From assembly GCA_035610835.1 (NCBI GenBank), contig CM069459.1, forward strand, positions 51,697,755 through 51,761,754: DNA of 64,000 nucleotides, in the 5' to 3' direction. The translations under genes and the position numbers were made by a program. The notes beneath the pieces are model-generated. The model was not told the origin of the DNA, did not search any database, and saw only the letters and a list, made by a program, of their open reading frames with translations. Of this stretch, positions 25,764-37,335 are shown in pieces. Position 1 is the stretch's first letter, and each line of letters opens with the position of its first letter. This DNA is from Ophiura sarsii (Eukaryota; Echinodermata; Ophiuroidea; Amphilepidida; Ophiuridae).

Positions 25764-26529
25764 ACTTGTGATCAAAATGATTTAAGATAAATAATTACAT
25801 CATCGCTGTTGGTAAACTCTGCATAAGCAACTATTATATCTGTTTTTCGAGAAAAACTGCGTTGACTGAATTCACTGTAATAGTTTATGTTGAATTGCAT
25901 TATGCATGCCATATTTTACATATGTATATTACTCTTTAGTCTTACAAGTGTTTTTTAATCGATTGCCACATTTGTACGTGTGCATTAATTATAATTACAT
26001 ATTTTGTAAAACGTGATAGTATTTAGTTATTATATGTATCAATGAATCATAACAATTAGTCACAGAGTTTAAAAGATGAGAAAACAGAAAAAAATGAGAC
26101 ACTTTATATATCGCATGGTCAAAAGTACAAATGTCAAATGCATTATGGACCTGATGTTGTTATGTTGGTAATCTAAACTCACACGCATTTACTGTATTTG
26201 TATTATAATTTGTAACACCGGGGAATACTTTTTCATTCTGTGTTATTATTTTGGTGAACAAATCGTAACTTCTATTCAATTTATTTCAAGGTGAGGTGTT
26301 TATCTAAATGATTTTCTAAAATTATTCTCAACGCTAAATATGGACCTTCTTTAATACCATACTTACCTTGACATGTTGCATACATACTAATCAAATAAAG
26401 GATAAAAGAGAATATTACAACATCTTATAGTATTTGCATCTTCAATGTTTATCTTTGATGTTTTATATACAGGGGAATCCCAAAATAATTTCAATCATAT
26501 TTGGTTTTATTCGATGTGGCATGACAGTG
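25764..26529. other. Intergenic, nothing recognised
   Basis: AT-rich, no gene or clear repeat. Confidence 0.5.
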
Positions 26530-26894
26530 TTAAAGGTAGATGACCCGATCACATTTCGATTTTCAACTTGAAGTTTTCTATTCTACATGAAAGGTCATCC
26601 TTAAAAAAGTCGTGTTCCAAAGTTTGAGTTGCATAGCTCTAATGGTTCTTATTTTACACGCACAAGATGCTGTGAACTGTACCCATTGAGTAGTACACAA
26701 ACTATATCGGTGGTATACCACCATTCGCGGTAATTCGACGTTATTTCATCGATTTCTCCGTAATTATACCGATTTAGGCCGTCAAATTTCAGTATGATGA
26801 TGAGAAAAATACGAGCTTTCATATGATTTGAAAATCTCCGTATGTTTGAAATAATTCTGTGTTACGAAAATGTGATCGGGTCATCTACCTTTAA
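26530..26894. mobile_element. TTAA-type MITE with TTAAAGGTAGATGACCCGAT ends
   Basis: 365 bp with near-perfect inverted ends (TTAAAGGTAGATGACCCGAT and its complement at 26875-26894). The interior contains CCAAAGTTTGAGTTGCA and CCCATTGAGTAGTACACAAA. That makes it a cousin of the elements at 18520 and 43421. It is non-autonomous. Confidence 0.75.
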
Positions 26895-26990
26895 GGGATC
26901 ACACCACTAAATAGAGCTCCGTAGGGATATGTACAAAAACACTGATATAAAACTCTGTTTTAGACCACTAAATTGCGAAGTTGGACCCTG

Positions 26991-27663
26991 TACCGGGTGG
27001 TTCAAAGATAAGTTGACCCAAGTTCTAGGAAAGTTTTCAACTACATTTAATAGATTCAGAGAATTTGTGTTTACTTAGTCTTGATCAGCTGTAAGTTTTG
27101 AAATTATCCTGAACAAATGGTAAATTTAGCTTGGTTGGTTCTTCAGATATGGTTAATTACAGAGAGCAGGCACAACACTTGTCCACGGGAGCGTCCTTTA
27201 GTAGAGATATAATGCACAAAGTGGACTTACACACCCCTACACGATTGGTCACAAATTGTGCAAAAGGAGAAAAAGAAAAAAAAGGAGACTTCTGAAACAT
27301 CTGCCTGGTGCATCCATTACCTACATACGTACAGGTCTACGTTTCTTTGTTGAATGTAAATGGCACATAAGCTCAGATATTGGGATACTTTGTAATGGCG
27401 GGCTTTTCAATTCTGAATATAAAGCATGCTGTTCTGTTGAAGATACAAACTAAATGACGCTCCCGTGGACAAGTCAGTTTTGTGCATGCTTTCTGTAATG
27501 AACCATATCTGAAAAACCAAACAAGCTAATCGCGCCATTTGTTCAGGATAATATCAAAATTTACTACTGATTAAGACCAAGTAAACATAAATTCTCTGAA
27601 ACTATAAATGTGGTTGAAAAATTACTTTAAACTTGGGTCAACTTTTTTTTGAACCACCCGGTA
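26991..27663. mobile_element. Foldback element with TACCGGGTGGTTCAAA ends
   Basis: The outer ends TACCGGGTGGTTCAAA and TTTGAACCACCCGGTA are inverted, with TA at both tips (mariner-like). The arms extend about 250 bp and share TTGTCCACGGGAGCGTC, TTGTTCAGGATAAT and GACCAAGTAAACA-type blocks in opposite orientation. The non-palindromic centre encodes nothing recognisable. Confidence 0.7.
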
Positions 27664-28714
27664 GATTGATTTTTTCTTAAAGATTATCACATTTCCCCAA
27701 CAAAAAGTGAAAAAATAGGTAGGTGAGCCTGCTCGATTTTCCAAAATATGCCCATGGAGTTGACTACCTCTCTGACGAGCTTTGAAATGTCGCCATAATC
27801 GCCAATGTTCCAGTAAAAAGCACACATTTGAAAGATCTCTCAACATTTACCTTGATGATATTGACAGTTTTTAGTCAGGGTGCATGTAGGTATGTCCCAT
27901 TATTCATAATTAATCAAAAATCATAGGCATTTACGCAATTGTATTACTGTCTTGTTAAATTGAGGATTTTGTGATGCATGCTTTCCGATTCTAGCTTTAA
28001 ACACCGACTTAAGGGTATAGGGGATACCCCATTTAGTGTAGTGCACCCTTAAAGGCCGATCGCATTTGAATCGCTATTGCAACTACAGGCTGTCCAAAAA
28101 TGATTAGAACCCATCGATACCAAAATGTCATTAATTCGTTTCATCATGAAAATCAATGATATTAGGTTTGTTTTTTTAATCCATATTTTCAATTATTGTA
28201 ACCTTTCATTTGAATTTTAGATTATGAATATCAAACTTGTCAAACTGAAGATACACTCCATTGTGTAAGACGGGGTGATTTCATCCTTTTAAGAAAGTGC
28301 AAAAGATGTGTGTGCTAACGTTATTAGCAATAAATAAATATATTCTCTCAACTGCGAATCTAATATTTAATTATTATCTCTTTCTAGTCATTATATATGG
28401 TTGTTTAAATAACGTACATGTATTAAGGATCCCTAATTCTAATTAAATTCCGAGGATATACAATGTTACGTCATGCTTGGGTGATTTCATGCTATTTCAG
28501 ACCGTGACGCTTTGTTTCTATTTTACTTATTGAATAGCTATTAAAGTAGCATTGGGTGAATAAACAGTGCAGTTGCTTAGATTTAATTTTTCACATTGGA
28601 TGATCAAATTGGTGATAATGTTGTGAAGTGAAGATTATCCATTATGCCATTTAATCACTATAAATAACCTCGATTGCACCAATGAACACACATTCTGGTA
28701 AAGGGTTGTCATCC
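27664..28714. other. Intergenic, nothing recognised
   Basis: No supported gene or clear repeat. Confidence 0.5.
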
Positions 28715-29127
28715 CGGGGGGGGGGGGGGCACTGACATTTGAAAAGGGTAAAGGTATGTGCCGCGCTGAAGACCCCCTTTTTCACCCTCTGCTGCTAGTT
28801 CTTATGACCCCCCTTTTGAGCCAGCATCAGTACTTAAGACCCCATTTTTATTGAAAATTCAAAAAATCGCGAAATTTTGCGTACCAAGCACCAATTTTGT
28901 GTTCCAAAGCCCCAATTTTTCGAAAATGTTGCGTTCTTAAATCAAAATAAATCGAAAATTGAACTATAGGCCAGTTCTCAAGACCTATTTTTTGGAGAAA
29001 AAAATCAGTTCCCAAGACCCTATTTTTCGTCATAAAATCCACTCAGTTCAGTTCTTTAGCCCCCCTTTTTGAGACCCTGGGCGGCACACCCCTACCCAAA
29101 TAAAAGTTGAGTGCCCCCCCCCCCCCG
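28715..29127. repeat. Inverted-repeat element with poly-G/poly-C ends
   Basis: Begins CCCGGGGGGGGGGGGG then CACT, and ends AGTG then a C run and GGG. The inner flanks are also inverted (TGTGCCGC near 28758, GCGGCACACCCC near 29081). The interior repeats 'AGACCCC/TTTTTC' style words. It is non-coding. Confidence 0.55.
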
Positions 29128-29773
29128 GGGTTGTCATGTCAATGTTGGTGCTGATAGTGATAAATGATGATTCAAACTGGTCATTAGTGAAACTAATTCA
29201 CAAATGAGCACAACATTCAGCTACATTTGATCAACATGACACAGACTTCGGCCTAAAAAAATGGATTGATTGGCCTAACATGACGTAAATAAATAGGGTA
29301 GGTCGGTCGGATTTATTTTTATTTTTTATTTTTTTAAATCACCTGATTTGGGGACTTAACATAGCCAAAAGTGAAAGCTAACAGTCAGAAACTTTAATAC
29401 TTCGTTCATTTTTTTGTTGTTGCTAAATTTAAAATATTTTTTTATGCACTGCTAATCACCCAAGATTATTACTTTTTACCTAGTATTTGTATCCCTCAAA
29501 TAAGAATCCAAAACTAGACAAAGAGAAACAAAGCATTTAATCATTTAAAATTTAAACATTGTTATACCCTTCGAAACGAGTTAAAATTGTTAAAAAAATG
29601 TTAGTTCACGGATAAGGCTACCGGTTTAGGCTTTCATCATACTATTGACACCATATCGATAAAAGAATACCGTATGTTGTTTTCAAATTGTTTTCTATGT
29701 ACGTCGTCTGCGTAGTTTGTTTCGTTCTCATTTCCACACAATAAAACTATATTATAATTTTGCATAGTAAAGT
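29128..29773. other. Intergenic, nothing recognised
   Basis: T-rich tracts near 29310-29340. No gene is supported. Confidence 0.45.
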
Positions 29774-30398
29774 ATGGCACACCGTTTGGTTCATAATACA
29801 CATTGTTTTTGTGTATTACGATATAGTTTTTTTGTATGGCCATGTGTTTTGAACTCACTACCCAAAAGTTGACGGCGTTGCATTTTTGGTGACGAATCAT
29901 CCATCTCTCTCTATTAACTCAACAACTAAATATGGTAAAGCTATGGTTTAGGTGTCATGTGAAAGCCTATTTATCTTGCTACATTGTGTGAATAAATCAG
30001 GTATTTCTATAATTGTTTGGCTGAGATATGATTGATTATATTTCAAAAGTCAGGGTGGCGGCGGCGGTGGCGGCGGTGCTGTGTACAATCTCTATGGGGA
30101 ATATAGAAAATGTTCTTTGAACATTCTAAATCACAACATGTTACCATTAGGTCCTATTTAAATTCTAATAGCATATTTAGTTTCCTTGTGAGATTACCGT
30201 TCAGAAAATATATACTTGTTATGGGGTAGAACAAGTAGTTATTGCGATATGCTAAATCGAATCTCAGATGGTGTAAAATGTTCAAAACACATGGCCGTAT
30301 ATCAATATGTGTTTTTATGCCACGCCGTTTGGTAACATTTGTGATCAATTTTTGTGTTGACGTGTTGTGTTTTTTTAATTAACCAAACGGTGTACCAT
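29774..30398. mobile_element. Foldback MITE with ATGGCACACCGTTTGGTT ends
   Basis: The outer ends near 29774-29791 and 30381-30398 are inverted copies (ACACCGTTTGGTT / AACCAAACGGTGT) with T/A at the tips. A second inverted pair inside (CCATGTGTTTTGAAC near 29841; GTTCAAAACACATGG near 30280) shows the arms fold. A GGC-rich run lies at about 30055-30080. No protein was found. Confidence 0.55.
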
Positions 30399-31264
30399 AG
30401 TATCGTGCACAGATGTGTTGGACTTATCATTCACGAGTGTGAGGCGTATCGGCCCTTTTTTAGAGGGCGGTATCTCCACTAGGTTACTATCTTAGAAATG
30501 CGCAGTTTTATTAGGATTCCTAAAAGTGGTCAAGTCCGCTGAATTTCTAGCTCCCAATGTGATGCTCCCAATAGCAATACTGCGATAGTGACCCACTTTT
30601 ACATAAGACCTATGATGAAAGCTAACACAAATAGGAATCCATGTGACTGCAAATTTAGTAACACTCTTTACCCTAAAGCGACGAGAGAAAAAATCCTGTT
30701 TTACGGGCGGACGGACCTGTCAAGTTTCGTCGATCGTTTTTTTTTAATTGGTTTTTTTTATTGTTTTTTTTTACATTTTCTTACCTTAAATGTCACCAAA
30801 ATCTGCCCAAATTAAATCAGTTTTTCTTTTTTAAAGATTGTGAAAACAAAATGTCGACAGATTTCCGGCAAAAAACCGGCTGATTTGACATGATTTGAAG
30901 AAAAGAAATCTAAAAAAAAAAATCATCTTGAAAAACGCAACATTTAGGTCGGTCGGGCCCGTACAGTATTTTTGTTTTTTACTTCGCCTGAAACCCATCA
31001 AGAGTATAGGAACACATCATTCTGATGTAGATAGACGAGCTTACCCATTGTGTTGTGTTCCACCCATCCACTACAATGATCGCTATTCATCTTCGTAATC
31101 TCTAATGGTGAGCCTTGGGATAAAATATCAATTAAGCCTTTTTCATTTGTATAGTGCACGGATGGAAAATCTTCATCATGTTCACTGACACGGTTTCAAC
31201 TAATGACTTGACCAGATAACTGCTAAGGCGTAATATCAAAGTAATTTTGTTTTTCTTCATTAAT
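30399..31264. repeat. Intergenic with a short inverted-repeat element
   Basis: At about 30692-30968, ACGGGCGGACGGACC and GGTCGGTCGGGCCCGT are inverted ends around T- and A-rich sequence. GGTCGGTCGG words also occur near 29306 and 56540. No gene is supported. Confidence 0.4.
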
Positions 31265-31783
31265 TTAAAGGGGGGGGGGGGGGGGAGGAAGTCATTTTAT
31301 GAATTTTGTGAGTGCTGTAATTATTGAACTATGACTCAAATGTATATAAAAGTATACATTTTGGAAAGGAATTGGATTAGAGAATCAACATTTGTCATCA
31401 ATTTTGACCAAAAAGTGCCACAAAGAAAAAAAGGTTTCCATTTTTCTCACTTTTTTGGCACATTTTGGTCAACATTTCAAACAATATTAGATTAGGTTAC
31501 AAAATGAGAAATTCGTCCCTAAGTTTGTGTCTTTACATCATAATCAAGCGATTTGGGCATTTTTTACTCAAATTATGTTTGCTTTGTTCAAAAAAATGTG
31601 GGTTATTGTGATTTTTCAACAAAAAAAACAATTTTGGTCAACATTGACGCCAAATTTGGATTCTCTGATCCATTTCGTTTCCAAAAATGTATACTTTTAC
31701 ATGCATTTGATCAATAGTTCAATTATAACAGCACTCACAAAATTCAAAAAATCAAATCAAAAACTTCCTTGAGTCCCCTTTTA
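31265..31783. mobile_element. Foldback element with TTAAAGGGG ends
   Basis: Opens TTAAAGGGG with a G run of about 16 and closes CCCCTTTTAA. The inner inverted arms share GAATTTTGTGAGTGCTGT and AAATGTATACTTTT-type blocks. The centre contains TTTTGGTCAA repeats. TTAA at the edges groups it with other TTAA-type elements here. It is non-coding. Confidence 0.6.
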
Positions 31784-33355
31784 AGAGAGTTTCCCCCTTG
31801 TTATTAGTCATAATGTAATCGTGAACATGGGTTTTCTTTAACATGTTTAACACGCAACCTATATAGAATGTTTTATTCAGTTTTATTTTTAAATACCCAA
31901 CTTGTTTTAAAAATAAAGTTTGACAGGTTGGGTTATTGTTATAGCCAGCTAAGCATGCAATTACCTATTAAAAGGGAAAAAGAGCTCTAAGACGACACTG
32001 TTTAATATATTTTTAATTACACTTTCATTATTGAAGATGAATGGCATTTGTCTCCAGCTTAGGCGAGCTCTTATTTCAAATTCAGTGACTGCCAGAAAAA
32101 ACTTCCCATTGATGGTCGTCGAGGGCGTATTCAGGCCTGTTTTGATTGATGGGGAAGGACACATTATGTATCTACTGCAACAGGTTCTTAAATACTTTGG
32201 GATTGTATTATTATTTCGTGATTTATCGAATTTCACTGGCCAAAATAACAAAAACGCGTTAAAATCTATATTTAAAGCTGCCAATTATTGTTGTTATTTT
32301 GTTCTGCCAACATTCGACCTTAAATACAATGAATGATTCGGCAATACTTAGCGGATGGGGGTCCAGATTTCCGCCTTTGGGTCCCTGGTGCGCCGACTTC
32401 AATGTAGTGCCGAAAGTAGCCTATAGTCAAAATACCGATTCATCAGGATAAGTCATTCAGTGAGTTACCGACAGACAATGCATGGATTGTCTAGCATTAT
32501 TTTGCTATACCTGGAAAGAGGAAGATAATATATCCATCTTCTCCTTTCAAAATCTCCATTAATGCTATTCATTGTCTTCTTTTTCTCCTTACTCCTTACC
32601 CTTCTTCTTCTAATCTTCTTTCTCCTCCCATCATCCCTTTCACTTCCTCCTCCTTCTGTACCTCTTCCTACTACCATGACTACGAAAATGCGTATGAAAA
32701 TGTATTAGGCTTAATTAATACAAGTACGACCATACATCACTTAATGCATGACCTGGCTAAGCTTAAACTGTTTGGCCGATAGTCCTGGCTGCTGGTTGTC
32801 ATATCCATAGTGCAAAACTTCTTTTCAAATATTAAACTTGAATCAAAACACAGCAAAAATGATAACACATGCAAATGTCTAACCTCTGAGCTGCCGATCG
32901 TCTGCAGCTTGACTCCACCAAAATGGTGTATGTGATAGCCGCAGCCCCTCTCACACATCATTAGAAACCCGTCACTTCTTAACTTTGTCAAAGAGTTTGT
33001 CAGTAGCGAGAATTAATTAGTAATTTTCCAAGAAGTATGTCAACAAGATGTGTTATATGTATACTATACCTTGTCAGTTCATGGCCTCACGACAATCTAC
33101 TTTTGTCATTAACCGTATCATTAGCTCATATTTTAAATTTGTCAATCATTCGAACTTGTCATTCACTAATTTTGATTCGTAATATTATTGAAATAGTTTG
33201 TCTAGCATTATCTGTCACTTTTCATTCGCTCATAAATATCGTCAACCGACAAATTATCTGGCATGACTAATTGCTATCCCCCGCTTGAAAAGTATTTCAT
33301 TGAATTTGACAAATTAATAGTTTCAGTGTATTGGTTCAGTATTTTTTGAGATAAG
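31784..33355. other. Intergenic, no gene assigned
   Basis: Overlapping open frames on both strands at about 31961-32336 (about 100 codons) have no domain I recognise, so I leave them uncalled. A pyrimidine-rich tract lies near 32570-32680. GTCAT/ATGAC words are frequent near 33050-33260. Confidence 0.4.
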
Positions 33356-33650
33356 ACTGAAAGTTGCGAGAGGTCTCTGAGAAAGACAGAAAACATCTGT
33401 TTTGTATAATGGCAAAACGAATAGACGCGTGGAAAGTGTTAACACTTTCCACCATACAAAACTGATTTTTCTGAAACTTTTTCAAATTTTCAAAGTATAT
33501 CGCAAGGATTACTGCCCCAATACTAATCATGTTTGTACTAATTTCAATGCATTTATCATGGTGGGTCAAATATAGTAATGAAATTTAATAATGTTGACAT
33601 GGTTGAAACATGTTGTGGAATTTTGGAATGTTGTCTACAGTGTTAATAGT
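33356..33650. mobile_element. MITE, CACTTTCC family, copy 2 plus abutting fragment
   Basis: The copy at 33443-33650 is like 9539-9784. Immediately left, a fragment in the opposite orientation (33356-33438) ends CGCGTGGAAAGTG. The two meet head to head across a single TTAA (33439-33442). Confidence 0.65.
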
Positions 33651-34009
33651 GAATAATGGAGTATGCGTATTATATTTGTGGATGTGATCAAATAGGACAT
33701 ACATTTTCAGCACACATCGCACACAAAAATTATCACTTGAATTGTAAATCCTTTTTTATCGCCGAGCAGAGAGCTGTTTTCATTATGTCTGAAGCGTTAG
33801 GCTTTTATTTCAGGTACGTAGTATTTTTGTAATAAAGCACAATATCAAGTTGAACTGCATTGTATCGTGATTTCGTATCTATTTCATTAAAGGTATGTGA
33901 TTTAAACCTAAACGAGAATAAGACGTTTTCAAAAGCCTAAATAAGGCCACAAACACAACTTGTTGCTAGCCCTCAAGAACTCGATTGTCCTTTTTTGTTT
34001 GTTTGCAGA

Positions 34010-34550
34010 CAAATACACAGAGAATATTAATTCGTCAAAAATGTGGTCTTATTGACAAATTAAACATTTGTCATGGACGTTACGTCAGTTAAGAAATATT
34101 TGCTAATGCTTATCAATTTTTTTTAATGATAAATGACCAATTAGTAGTATTTTTAATTAATTTTCAACATAGTAAATATGTTCACGACTCATAAATATTT
34201 GACTTTCATTGACAAATGAATGAATGACGAATTAAATGACAAATTAAATGAATAATCTTAATTTGTCATTTCATTGATAATTAGTCATTTAAGTTGTCAT
34301 TTTAATTGTCATTCATTAATTTGTCATAAAAAGTAAAATACAATCAGTGACAGTAAACTGTCACAAATACAATTCAGTTAATAACATGTTTTTTTTACGA
34401 TGAAAATTAACTAGAAATTGTTCTTTTAGCATCACAAAAATAAATGTGCACCATTACAGAATATTTATTGAATCACAAACCTGCCAAGTTTGTAATTTGT
34501 CAATTTATAAGACTCCTTTTTTGACGAATTGATATTCTCTGTGTTTGACT
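34010..34550. mobile_element. Palindromic-word element, word ATGACAAATT/AATTTGTCAT
   Basis: The ends are inverted copies containing CACAGAGAATAT and AATTCGTCAAAAA. The interior alternates ATGACAAATT and AATTTGTCAT words densely between about 34190 and 34330. It is non-coding and has the same architecture as the other word-reiterating elements of this window. Confidence 0.65.
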
Positions 34551-34800
34551 AACAGATTGTGGTTCGTGTAAATGTCAATTTAACTGTAGTGTGGCAATAG
34601 TTTAAAGACATTTTTTTTCTTCAAGCAAACCTACTCATTTCAAGTAGAAAATAGTAAAATTTTGACAATTTGGGTAAATTTAAATATAACCAAATTGGCC
34701 TCAAATTAGATTATAAGAGAGTGTAAACATTTGACGTAATCACTCCGAACTACCGGTATTACATGTCTGTGTCCAAGCATTGCAATCAGTAAGACTATTA
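34551..34800. other. Intergenic, nothing recognised
   Basis: No gene or repeat seen. Confidence 0.45.
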
Positions 34801-34939
34801 GTTATTAGGTGAGGTTGGGTCGGATACAGATTATATCTAGCCGAGGATTCTGTATTGGGACGAGGGCGCGCAGCCCTCGTCCCGAAACAGACTCGGAGAC
34901 TAGATATAATCCGTATCGGACCCAACGTCACCTAATAAC
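34801..34939. repeat. Long hairpin with 40-bp arms and GC-rich core
   Basis: Arms 34801-34840 and 34900-34939 are inverted with few mismatches (shared GTTATTAGGT and GATTATATCTAG-type blocks). A second perfect palindrome, GGGACGAGGGC...GCCCTCGTCCC, sits at the tip (34857-34883). A fragment with the same GGGTCGGATAC-type words lies at about 35095-35140. Confidence 0.65.
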
Positions 34940-35629
34940 GATTTTATCCTACTAAAATACTATTAAAACAAAACATGAACAAATGATTCTGTTTAAACCA
35001 AAGTAGTAGTCACCTAAAACTCGAGCAAGTTCAACACCGGAGTTTAACCTTAGCAACCCTACTACAACGCATGCGCAGTTTGTTACTGACCAGATACGGG
35101 ATACGGGGTCGGATACGGAATATATCTAGTCACTAGGCGCTTATCCAATATGAACGCGAGAATCGTCGCGATGGTAGGATAAATTTGTATATAGCTTCAG
35201 CAGAAAATCTATTTTCAATAAATACACACGCAATGATGGTTGAAAATATATAAACAACTTGAAAATAATTTTATTAAGTAAATAAGATGTTGAACTTCTG
35301 TCTACTGTTGAAGGAAAAGGCTATCAGCCACTCATTGCAATTATACTCATCACAAAAAGTATCGAAACACTTAACAAATGATCCAATAATTAACAGCCCG
35401 AAAGGATATGGATTAATCGAAGCAAATAACTCAGCGCATAATTTTGTTCTGCATACTTTGACACCTCGATTGTTGAGATACGATGTTGCGGAGTGGAGTT
35501 ATTGCTATTTTAATGGTCGTAGGTCCAGTTTCAAAAGTGACAATCATCCCTATAGAAGCATTTGTGTACACGTGTAAAGCATAAACCTGATCATTCTCGA
35601 TTGGGATATTGGTACAAAGTCAGTCTTCC
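34940..35629. other. Intergenic, nothing recognised
   Basis: A 96-codon frame at 35287-35577 has no recognisable domain. Apart from the hairpin-related fragment near 35100, nothing is seen. Confidence 0.4.
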
Positions 35630-35910
35630 TGTATCGGTCGTTATGGCACATAACAATTTCCAGTATCGGGCGATACTGGAATATATTTATGTACTAGTAT
35701 TGTTCAATACTAGGACAAACTCATCACGTGTAGCCAGTATCGCCCGATACTGGAACATAAAAACGTTTCAGTATCTCTAGATAATGGAACACTATGTGGT
35801 GTTCCAGTATCGACAGATACTTAAACAGTCAAATCGTACCAGTATCGAGCGATACTTGCAACTTATATTGTTCTAGTATTGAACGATACAAGAATACCAG
35901 TATCGTGGAC
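35630..35910. repeat. Palindromic-word block, word CCAGTATCG-N2-CGATACTGG
   Basis: Perfect palindromes CCAGTATCGGGCGATACTGG (35660-35679) and CCAGTATCGCCCGATACTGG (35734-35753) are followed by degraded copies to about 35908. The block lies about 250 bp beyond the receptor B stop codon. It is non-coding. Confidence 0.6.
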
Positions 35911-35932
35911 CTAAGTACACTTTTGTCTGCAA

Positions 35933-35938
35933 TTTATT
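35933..35938 (-). promoter_or_regulatory. Candidate polyadenylation signal for receptor B
   Basis: AATAAA on the minus strand 225 bp beyond the receptor B stop. The distance is reasonable for a 3' UTR, but the assignment rests on the hexamer alone. Confidence 0.3.
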
Positions 35939-36162
35939 GTTACTATCAGAACGAATAGTTCTGCCATCAATATAGTGAATTTTAAATGTTTGAGTTGCTA
36001 TATACTTAAAACAGAAACAAATAATAATCCTGTGCACGGTGTGTTACAGTACAAATTAAACAGTTATGTGTAATATTGTAATCAATATTTACAATTATAA
36101 TAATACAACATCAGTTTTTCAATATATAATACAATCATCACGATGTGCGCGCTCCAAAACAA

Positions 36163-37335
36163 TCAGGGATTCTGATTATTAACAGTACATTGCATCGGTG
36201 GCGTCACAACATATTGGCCCTCCTTAAATTGTACTTCAACCCCAGGACCATATTTCTGTAAGCAGTTCCTCTGCAGTTCCATATAGGTCCTGTTATTGTT
36301 GCGCCTGTATTCCAGTTTTTCATAGGCATCTTCCGTGGGATTATGGGTCACAAATGGGCGATTTACTGGACGTCTATACAGTTTTATAGAAAAGTACGTA
36401 ATGACAATTAGGAGAGTTAATGCTAACACACCTGCAAATATTGTGGCGATAATCCAATATAAAACAGGACCGTCAAATGTGGAGCATATATCCCGACATC
36501 CGTCCCCAATTATGGAGGGTGGTTTCGCTGGAGATCCAGGAGATCCAAACCCGGGGTGTTCAACAGGATCGGTTTTGGGCGGCGAAATGGGCGGTTCCTT
36601 AACCGGTTGAGTTGCTCGTCCATTTTGCGTGATCACAAATGGCCCGACGTGACAGGTTTTAATTTGCCCGGGAAATGAATCGCTGGTAATTTCACACAGA
36701 AATACGGCTCCGTTGTCCTCAACTGTCGGCTGTAGGCGTAGCACAGAACGCAGTGTCCCGTTGATGACCCTCTGATTAGTTGACCTCACATGACCTCTCC
36801 CCGTGCGTCTCCAGCGCATTGTTACCGTAGGATAACCCACCTGTGTTAAACAATGCATCGAAATGTCTCCACCTATTTCCACCTGTAGCCCATCATTAGA
36901 ACCGCACACGGGGAAGGGATCGTCGGGAAAATGCTCAATGTCCACTTCAATGGTATCTTCGGCTACTACATCCAAAGTGGCAGATATCGCAGTGCAAGAA
37001 TATAGTCCCTGATCAGCGCTTGACGGGTGCAAAATTGACAAGAAATACACCATAGATCCATCTTCGAGTTGTCGAAAGGCAAGAAATATGCGTTCTTCCA
37101 CTACGGTTAATACGATGTCGTAATCCCATGATATTCTAGTAGGTTGCTTGGTACCTTTCAGTTGCCGTGATAGCGTGACGCTCTGTCCCTTTTCCAGTCC
37201 TTTGACCTGGCAGTGTATCGACAGGATACCACCCTCTTTCACTGGGTTGACAGGCGATTTTGCTATGACAGTCACCTCTGCATCAACTTTAAGACACATT
37301 GTTGCAAGGAGTAGCAGACACGAAAGTAACTCCAT
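36163..37335 (-). CDS. Ig-domain receptor B with ITAM-like tail
   Basis: Predicted type-I membrane receptor, 390 aa from the ATG at 37335. I chose this over an in-frame ATG at 37392 because it opens directly into a signal peptide (MELLSCLLLLATMCLKVDA) and has A at -3 and G at +4. Ig domain 1 has Cys42 and Cys114, with Leu where strand-C Trp is normal and the conserved NPVKEGG and SRQ motifs. Ig domain 2 has Cys144, 162, 214 and 228 with RWRRTG and CHVGP. The stalk (about 237-279) is proline-rich, unlike those of A and C. C-x3-C (280, 284) precedes a membrane helix (about 291-316). The tail carries YEKL (Tyr338), nine residues, YMEL (Tyr351), then a C-terminal extension unique to B. Acidic residues at -2/-3 of the first Tyr favour ITAM over ITIM. 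Same strand and architecture as A and C. Confidence 0.87.
   Translation of the reverse strand: MELLSCLLLLATMCLKVDAEVTVIAKSPVNPVKEGGILSIHCQVKGLEKGQSVTLSRQLKGTKQPTRISWDYDIVLTVVEERIFLAFRQLEDGSMVYFLSILHPSSADQGLYSCTAISATLDVVAEDTIEVDIEHFPDDPFPVCGSNDGLQVEIGGDISMHCLTQVGYPTVTMRWRRTGRGHVRSTNQRVINGTLRSVLRLQPTVEDNGAVFLCEITSDSFPGQIKTCHVGPFVITQNGRATQPVKEPPISPPKTDPVEHPGFGSPGSPAKPPSIIGDGCRDICSTFDGPVLYWIIATIFAGVLALTLLIVITYFSIKLYRRPVNRPFVTHNPTEDAYEKLEYRRNNNRTYMELQRNCLQKYGPGVEVQFKEGQYVVTPPMQCTVNNQNP

Noticed and set aside
31961..32336. Hypothetical gene of about 100 codons
   Set aside because: Frames overlap on both strands, and there is no domain, signal peptide or repeatable homology that I can recognise.
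36335..36610. Plus-strand frames antisense to receptors A, B and C
   Set aside because: Shadows of the conserved minus-strand coding sequence, with no domain content.
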